Source: Siphonodentalium dalli
Taxonomy: Eukaryota > Mollusca > Scaphopoda > Gadilida > Siphonodentaliidae
Direction of reading: 5' to 3'
Length of the DNA: 64,000 bases
Assembly: GCA_032622095.1 (NCBI GenBank)
Contig: CP136067.1
Location: forward strand, 75,234,705 to 75,298,704
Position 1 is the first letter of the stretch. Each line of letters starts with the position of its first letter. The notes under the pieces are model-generated. The model worked only from the letters and a program-made list of their open reading frames with translations, made no database searches and was not told where the DNA came from. This document shows positions 58,267 through 64,000 of the stretch, one piece after another. Both the position numbers and the translations under genes were made by a program.

Positions 58267-58433
58267 GTACGTACATACAGACATACATACATACACACAT
58301 ACATATATGCATAAACACACACATACCAACATACATACTTTCATGCATACACACATACATTCATATATACGTACGTACATACACACATACATACGTATAT
58401 ACATACATACATACATACATACATAAACAAGCA
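58267..58433. repeat. (CATA)n microsatellite
   Basis: Imperfect ACATACATAC tetranucleotide run of ~165 bp; generates spurious frames on both strands. Confidence 0.95.
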
Positions 58434-58846
58434 TATAATCAGACGATGCATGGATATATATATAGAGAGAGAGACTTGCAAGAGAACATCATGCATGCTC
58501 GCATGAAGCCTTCAGACGAGTCACTCAAAATTAAACAAAACTGTATAATGTACATATCTCAATTTGAAAGAGGGTGTTTTATTTTGATTCTCAGTAACTC
58601 TAACTTCGAAGAGAGGTATTTGCATGCATGTTGATTGGGAAGACCCTGTTAGTATACCAGCCAATGCCTCACTTGGAAGTTGTTATGGTAGTTTAGATGT
58701 TATTATTCCGTTTTCAGAGTTAGCGATGCTGACCCAGAGCATGTTGATATGTTTTACCGAATTTGCCGAATAAGCAATAGCGTATGCGTTAAATAAAATG
58801 TGACTCGGATAATTTTGTTGTATGAAGAGCACCAAATTGAGACCAG
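58434..58846. other. Intergenic; includes presumed LINE 3' flank
   Basis: The sequence just below 58846 would be the 3' untranslated end of the minus-strand LINE; no obvious tail repeat was found. A small (TA)/(GA) run lies at 58456-58474. Confidence 0.4.
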
Positions 58847-59860
58847 TTAAGGGCTGTCAAGCATGTTACTGCCAGTGTCTACGGCGATGTTGAGTTTGGT
58901 TGTGTAATGTGACCACATCTCGTAGGATTTCCTCACAGCGAAAAGAGAAAACTCGTTTAAGTTGAATATTTTGCTCCTGATGTCATCGGATAGGATGGAG
59001 AGCAATACCATTACTTGGTCCTTCTGTGCGAGAGAATCAATGTGTAAAAAACAGGGTATGCCAAAAATGTCAATTAGTGAGAACCACACTTGTATTCTCA
59101 CCTCTGATGTCGTCGAGCAGTCCAGTAAGGCATGCTCAACAATATCATCATAATCCTTGCCACACAGTTTGCATTTTCCACATTCCGGTGAGGTAGATAG
59201 ACTCAGTAGTTTTGCAACAAGCAAGAATTTATGTTTTTCGTGTGCATGCGATCTGCAAGACGTCCAAAGAACAGATTTTGTCAATATGTTATGATGTTGT
59301 GCGAAGGTTGATAGTGAATCAGAACTTCTCATGCGCTCTTCGCATTCGCGCTTCTGTATTTTGTTGATTTGTAGTTTGATGATTGTTTTCCATTCGCATT
59401 TGGATGGGAAATTACCATGTGTGGCGAAGTTATGGAGATATGAGCATAAATTATAGCGTTCGAGTATAGATATAATATTGTTGATAAATGAAGAGTCGTC
59501 GGTTGACGTTTGTGAGAGGTGGTCGGCTAAACGTGATGTGAATATTTCTTGCGACGATTTTCCCTGCGGCATTCTGCAGAGGTTTCCGAAAAAACTGAGT
59601 TTACGTTTATCAATAACCGACGACAGGGAACTTGTTCCAAGGAGCGATTGGACAATGTCAGTTCGGGAACGCGCGGGCAAGCCTTGGATACGTTTTAGGC
59701 AGAACCTATGTGCTCGCTCCAGAGATATTACATTTGTCTCACTGAGCCCACACATCAGTTCTGTCCCGTAGAAACTTCTAGGTAAAATAATGGAGGTGTA
59801 TAATGTAAAGCAACTAAGTGGAGTAATTCCCCCAGCGTACATGCCGGCATTACTTAGCAT
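58847..59860 (-). pseudogene. LINE ORF2, C-terminal part (337 codons)
   Basis: Continues the reverse transcriptase of the same element. Begins (after an in-frame stop) with MLSNAGMYAGGITPLSCFTL; then RSFYGTELMCGLSETNVISL-ERAHRFCLKRIQG, which is the YGxELW...LExxHRxCLKxIQGLP segment common after LINE RTs; then LSFFGNLCRMP. Near residue 230 CGKCKLCGKDYDDIVEHALL-DC is a C-x2-C...H-x4-C zinc knuckle thought to help bind template RNA. The frame is otherwise intact to its natural stop near 58847, so decay is limited. Single TAA in AGATAAGTTTAT (59870) separates it from the next upstream segment in the same frame. Confidence 0.9.
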
Positions 59861-59869
59861 GAGATAAAC

Positions 59870-60106
59870 TTATCTAATTTTCTCACATATATGACTGGAG
59901 AACTTGTTAGAATGTGATTCACGATGTAAAGGGATGCCAAGGTGTGTAATTGTGTCTGATTCTATCACCGGTTTGTCGTTGAGGATCCATATATTTATCT
60001 TGCGATTTTTTGCAATATAGTTTGTTTCGTTAAACACGACCACCTTGCACTTGTCCTGATTGTAACAAAACCTCCATTTCCGACTGAACTCTCCACATAT
60101 TTGCAC
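59870..60106 (-). pseudogene. LINE ORF2, RT thumb segment
   Basis: Short minus-strand frame joining the RT palm to the C-terminal region: CGEFSRKWRFCYNQDKCKVV-VFNE, the expected S-KWRF-YN-xKC-xVxxF block after the catalytic box, and ITHLGIPL (compare YKYLG). Same reading frame as 58847-59860, separated by one stop; a frameshift near 60080-60106 separates it from the palm. Confidence 0.85.
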
Positions 60107-61002
60107 AAGTGCTGAATACCTGTTGCCGTCAGTGACAACAGCGTCATGTCGTCGGCTTGTGTTGGTGCCACGCAGTTTGTGGAATTCAACCGCAGACCAT
60201 GGGGACTTGAGACTAGTTCACTTAGTAAGTCATCAACGAACATCATGTATAACAGCGGGGCTAGTATACTTCCCTGTCTTGTTCCTTGGTTTATGGGGAT
60301 AAGTTTAGATGTTGAGTTATTAAAGCGGACAACGCATTGTATACCACACAGGAGAGTTTCGATGATACGCCATATTTTACCACAAAAGCCTCTCTGAAGT
60401 AATTTGAAAAGCAAGCCGTTTATCCAAACTGTGTCAAATGCTTTACGTGCATCTAGAAAGCAAGCATAGAGGGGACTGTGCAACTCTTTAGTATATGAGA
60501 TACATTCACTGATGATGTAAGAACAATGCATGCTGCCGGTCCCTTTCTGAAATCCATGCTGTAATGAGTTAACTTGGATAAGTTGTGGTGCGTGACATTC
60601 CAGGCGATGGAGTATGATTTTTTCTAGAATCTTATAGAGAATTGGAAGTAAAGTTATTGCTCTGTAATTGTCAATTTTTTTCTTAGATTTGCTCCCCCCT
60701 TTATAAAGAGGCACAATAACTCCGATTTTCGCCCGTGGTGGTATGTGATTGAATTCCATGATTTTGGTTAACATGTGGGCGATGGTGTATAAGATACTCT
60801 CACCTCCATATACAATGTGTTCATATGAAATGAAATCATGACCTGGGGCTTTCCCCTTTTCTGCTGATCTGAGTACATTTTCGATTTCATCTGAAGTAAC
60901 ACTATAGCACAAAAGTGGATCTAGATTACCTGCTATATCACTATGGTCACGGGGAATTTGAATCATTGACTTTTTCAAAGTGGGTTTGATCAAAAGTTTC
61001 AC
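59995..61002 (-). pseudogene. LINE ORF2, reverse transcriptase domain
   Basis: RNA-directed DNA polymerase domain. In order on the minus strand: VPLYKGGSKSKKKIDNYRAI-TLLP (motifs 1-2), SLQHGFQKGTGSMHCSYI (2a), YACFLDARKAFDTVWINGLL (motif A; catalytic Asp in FLDARKAFD), INQGTRQGSILAPLLYMMFV-DDLL (motif B) and PTQADDMTLLS (motif C, with Q in place of the common Y/F). The last ~30 residues of the frame, after the shift near 60106, are out of frame with the true continuation. No long terminal repeats, integrase or protease, so non-LTR. Clade not assigned. The Q-A-D-D form may be normal for its clade rather than a defect. Confidence 0.93.
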
Positions 61003-61620
61003 ATTGAAGAGGAGTGTAAAGAGTTTTAAAATATGTTGCCCAAGCTTCGATCACATCAGAGGGGTCGCGTAAAATGGTGTCGCCAATTTCGAATAAATTT
61101 TGAGCGGGGGCCTTTCTCCGCGTTCTATGAGAGTTAAAAGCTCGGAAAAAGCTGTCAATATCTGTTTCTGCCAGTGTGTCAAGTCTTTCGTCAGTTTTGT
61201 TTAGAAATTGTTGATTGGCCTTCTAAACTCACGTCGAAAGAGACATTTTGCGTCCTTGTAGTCACGAAACGCATGGTGAGTGTCATCGCGTGGACTGCCT
61301 GTTTCCAGCCAAATGCGCCGATAAGATGTCATTGTTTTGTGCAGAGTTTTCAATTTTTCGTCCCAAAAGGGCTTCAGATGTCGGTTAAATTTCTTCGGGA
61401 CCACGAATAATTGTGAAGACTCGTTGAGACAGTTTGTGACATCGTCATAGAAGGTGTCTAAATCTCGCGTGTTTTGAATAGCGTATGTTGGTAAAGTTTC
61501 GCGAACGTGTGCTTGATAAAGCAAGAGAGCATCGCTTGAAGAGGATAAACGTTTCCAGTTCGGTCTGGCTGTGCTTAAATTTGGCGGGGTATAACGTCTT
61601 TGCGAAAAACAATGCGAATA
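61003..61620 (-). pseudogene. LINE ORF2, linker between endonuclease and RT
   Basis: Upper segment (61201-61590): STARPNWKRLSSSSDALLLY, HLKPFWDEKLKTLHKTMTSY-RRIW and FRDYKDAKCLFRREFRR, the WWxxxLxxLxxxxxxxRRxW...Y...K...FRxxxR pattern of the linker after the APE endonuclease. After a frameshift near 61200: DERLDTLAETDIDSFFRAFN, then APAQNLFEIGDTILRDP and VIEAWATYFKTLYTP, which leads into the RT; a second frameshift lies near 60965. The endonuclease domain itself is absent: similarity fades near 61620, so the copy is 5'-truncated and could not have moved again on its own. Confidence 0.8.
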
Positions 61621-61883
61621 ACCGAATTCAGTTCACAGGGGCGTGTCGGCTAAAACGAGAAAAAAAATATCCAAAAAAAATATCCAAACCGAGCGCGCCA
61701 TGTGCACCTAAAAAATCCCCCCGGCCCACACACTAAAAAAAAAGTAGGTAGATTTGGGTAGTTAAAATGTTTTCACTACTCTCCTAGTCTTTTTAGTTAC
61801 TTTTCCTAGTCATTTTAGCTACCTGGAGCTGGTATTTTAAATACTGATTAGGTAGCAAAGATTCTTACATAGGTAGTTAAATG
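61621..61883. other. Short intergenic, TAGGTAG/CTACCT patches
   Basis: Repeated GTAGGTAG / GTAGTTA / TAGCTACC patches between 61743 and 61880; no gene. Confidence 0.45.
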
Positions 61884-62488
61884 GACGAACATGACATTTG
61901 GAACTTATTCCCTATTCTTTATTTTCAAAAATGTGGCTTTCGGCCGATTTCATGGCATGGGTGGGAGGCCGGCCCCAAATACCACCAAAAAACACCCCGA
62001 CCCCACCATCACCCCCGGGGGTGCCACCCCGAGGGGGTGAAAATGGGGATATGGACAATTTTCGAGAACGGTAAGGATTTCGACCGAGTTGACGGCATGG
62101 GTGGGTGGCCGGCCCCAAATACCACCTAGAAACTCCCCGACCCCCCCCACCCATCACCCCGGAGGGGGTGAAAATTGGGATATGGACAATTTTCGAGAAC
62201 GGTAAGGATTTCGACCGATTTGACGGCATGGGTGGGTGGCCGGCCCCAAATACCACATAGAAACACCCCGATCCCATCATCACCCCGGGGGGTGCCACCC
62301 CGAGGGGTGAAAATGGGGTATGGACCATTCTCGAGAACGGCAAGGATTTCGACCGATTTGACGGCATGAGTGGGTGGCCGACCCAAAATACCACATAGAA
62401 ACACCCCCTGGGGTGGTGGGTGGGGGTCGGGGTGATTCTTGGTTGTATTTGGGGTCGGGAATATGTTCCATATGTCATGTTCGTGTTA
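61884..62488. mobile_element. TIR element with internal ~135-bp tandem array, family J
   Basis: Termini ACGAACATGACATTTGGAAC and GTTCCATATGTCATGTTCGT are inverted repeats with one difference, continuing as TTATTCCC / GGGAATAT. Inside, GGCATGGGTGGGTGGCCGGC (with small changes) recurs at 61955, 62095, 62226 and 62365 (140, 131, 139 bp), each followed by CCCCAAATACCAC and C/G-rich palindromes (CACCCCGGGGGGTG). A 204-codon minus-strand frame is repeat read-through. Confidence 0.85.
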
Positions 62489-63693
62489 AACGGTTCGTAT
62501 TCCTGATTGGTTAAACTGCATGCCACGTGATCGTTGTTTAAACTCTGTTTGAAAATATTCCGAACTTTAACGGCGGACTTTTCTCGATAACTGTCCAGTC
62601 ACTCCAGTGGAAATAGCAAGGTTCCACGTCTTTCTGCCTCTGGCAGTACGCTACGAAACAACCAGATGGTACCAGATGGTACGAAACGTCCAGGTACGAA
62701 ACGTGCTGTATCCGAAGCGTCCTGGACCACGCGGTCGGAAATTCTCTGTTGGATTTAGATGATTAAAATATGACATTGCATTCGTTCCCATGGTAAGTTT
62801 CTTTTGTACTATCGTATGAACACATATGCATGAGGTTTTTATAGGAAATATGACATTTAACGTCCAATTATGAAGTGATCATGGGTGATACATGTACCTC
62901 GAATATTGGAAAGGTAGATTTCCTGAAAATAATAGTATTAGGCCTACTATTAGTAAAGTGTCAGTGTCTTTTTTTTATTAGTAATGATTAATGTGAGAAG
63001 AAAAATTTTGTGTGTCCAACCACAGTCACTGTACATAAACAGTTCTGGGTAAACAACGGATCGATATACAATGGCCAATATAAAAACCACAGAAATTGGA
63101 ATCACTGACCTTTATGCAATTTTTTGAGATTTTTTTGGAGTTCTAGGTATATAATTGTCAAGAATGGCAACTCACTTTGTCGAGGAACCTCCACAACCAT
63201 TCACTTCGACCCGTGAATTTTAACAACAAAAGCATAAATCTCAGGGTTTTCGGCATATATAGTTAGAAAAATAATTGATCTACAATCTTACCGCGAGCAT
63301 AGCATCTATTCGTTGATTTATTCCAGGTTTTATCGCACGTTAACAATTTTTTTTCACCTGTTAGCTAGGTGGTACCGCCGAAGTTTGCCGGAACTCCTCG
63401 ATTTGTCTTCGGCAAATCGGGTAGTACGAAAACTGGTATTCGGAGCCGGAACATTGTTATCGGTCAAAACAATCAGCCCACGGTCTATTAAAAGTATCAG
63501 GGACCAGTTCATCTGAAAGCAGTTTTCGCTGCCCCGAGTATGACGCAATGTTTCTCAATTGCAATGATGAGAATTAACTGACATTATTATCTATGCTCCA
63601 AAAAAATTATACCCATGTCCATACATGGGCTCGTCTCAATTTGGAGAATTTACCTGTCTCTAATCAGACACAATTGAGATCATCATTTGCATC
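62489..63693. other. Intergenic upstream of candidate exon
   Basis: ACCAGATGGT/TACGAAACGT short repeats at 62660-62710 and a CCCATGT / ACATGGG hairpin near 63612-63630. A 67-codon frame (63313-63516) is unassigned. No promoter element can be assigned with confidence. Confidence 0.45.
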
Positions 63694-63771
63694 ATGGCGT
63701 TGAACGAACAACAAAGCGTTTTTTTAGATGTGGCTAGGAGCGGGCACAACCTGGTTATACTTGGTCAACCT
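63694..63771 (+). CDS. Candidate first exon of a PIF1/P-loop helicase-like gene (partial)
   Basis: Reads MALNEQQSVFLDVARSGHNL followed by VILGQP. The pattern LNxEQxxxLxxxxxGxNLxIxGxAGTGKS is the start of PIF1-type DNA helicases and similar P-loop ATPases: a Q-motif-like NEQQ followed by the strand leading into Walker A. The Walker A Gly-Lys itself is not present in the continuing frame (VGSLLKQFQ then stop at 63799), but CCT is followed at 63772 by GTAGGT, a good splice donor. A second exon beginning GTGKS would complete the P-loop; it would lie beyond the window or in the last 230 bases, where I do not see it. Alternatively this is a decayed helicase fragment from a Helitron or other mobile element. 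Confidence 0.4.
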
Positions 63772-64000
63772 GTAGGTTCTCTATTGAAGCAGTTTCAGTG
63801 ACGTTGGTCATTTTAATGGTTGAATTTTATAATTATGTATAATATATTATCGCATATAACAGATTTTTAAGTAAAATGAACGTTTTACTTCGTTATCTAG
63901 TATTGAACAAGTACAAACTGATTTGATTTAGTTCTGGGGATTGAACACGCCGCCGTGATTCTTATACCTCAATTATATCACGTGACACACCCACGCGAAT
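63772..64000 (+). other. Possible intron 1 / unassigned window end
   Basis: AT-rich sequence following the GTAGGT donor; no in-window acceptor followed by GTGKS was seen. Confidence 0.3.

Noticed and set aside
58205-58434. Frames encoding IHTYIHTH / VCMYVCMY repeats
   Set aside because: Products of the (CATA)n microsatellite.
61912-62526. 204-codon minus-strand frame rich in Pro/Gly/His
   Set aside because: Spans the tandem array of element J and its TIR; no domain and same pattern in other frames.

Overview
This window looks like non-coding DNA from a eukaryote, most likely a marine invertebrate animal; the exact lineage cannot be fixed from the sequence alone. It is AT-rich, has no rRNA, tRNA, operon or CRISPR-like array that I could find, and almost every long open frame is a decayed non-LTR retrotransposon (LINE) or a read-through of a repeat. 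Only one short stretch, at the far right edge (63694-63771), looks like a plausible first exon of a gene continuing out of the window: a P-loop/PIF1-helicase-like N terminus with a splice donor. Three weaker minus-strand open stretches between 16.4 and 22.2 kb could be exons of an unrecognised gene.

Layout. 0-5 kb: three copies of a GC-rich foldback element built from nested palindromes (family A), a reverse transcriptase scrap and a hairpin. 5.7-7.9 kb: a LINE scrap followed by four head-to-tail copies of a retroposon-like repeat, three of which carry an internal 122-bp tandem array. 9-11.9 kb: dispersed repeat D, the 3' end of an L2-like LINE with a stem-loop/AAT tail, a TTAA-flanked MITE (family E), a perfect 59-bp-arm hairpin and a second palindromic foldback element (family B). 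12-24 kb: mostly featureless, with a second D copy split by a long-TIR element (family F). 24.2-26.2 kb: a 12-unit satellite with a 638-bp higher-order period. 26-34 kb: hairpins, a MITE, minisatellites, a decayed LINE ORF1, a TIR element and a tandem ~550-bp repeat. 35-42.4 kb: a ~2.2-kb long-TIR element (family G), an inverted copy of it and more of its ends. 46.9-48.1 kb: a degenerate minisatellite that reverses strand. 48.6-53.2 kb: a pile-up of LINE fragments, including a PHD-finger/coiled-coil ORF1 without an ORF2 beside it and an RT interrupted by a hAT-like MITE with a target duplication. 53-57.3 kb: inverted repeat pair, several tandem arrays and the second family E MITE. 57.3-57.8 kb: a third palindromic foldback element (family C). 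58.8-61.6 kb: a long but broken LINE ORF2. 61.9-62.5 kb: a TIR element with an internal tandem array.

The most unusual signal is that several unrelated-looking elements share one architecture: terminal inverted repeats enclosing an array of short, near-perfect palindromic modules on both strands. Families A and C also share a TA-TGGA...TCCA-TA border. The modules yield long, stop-poor frames on both strands that imitate proteins but are almost certainly not coding. All family names and boundaries are from reading the sequence by eye; no database or alignment was run.
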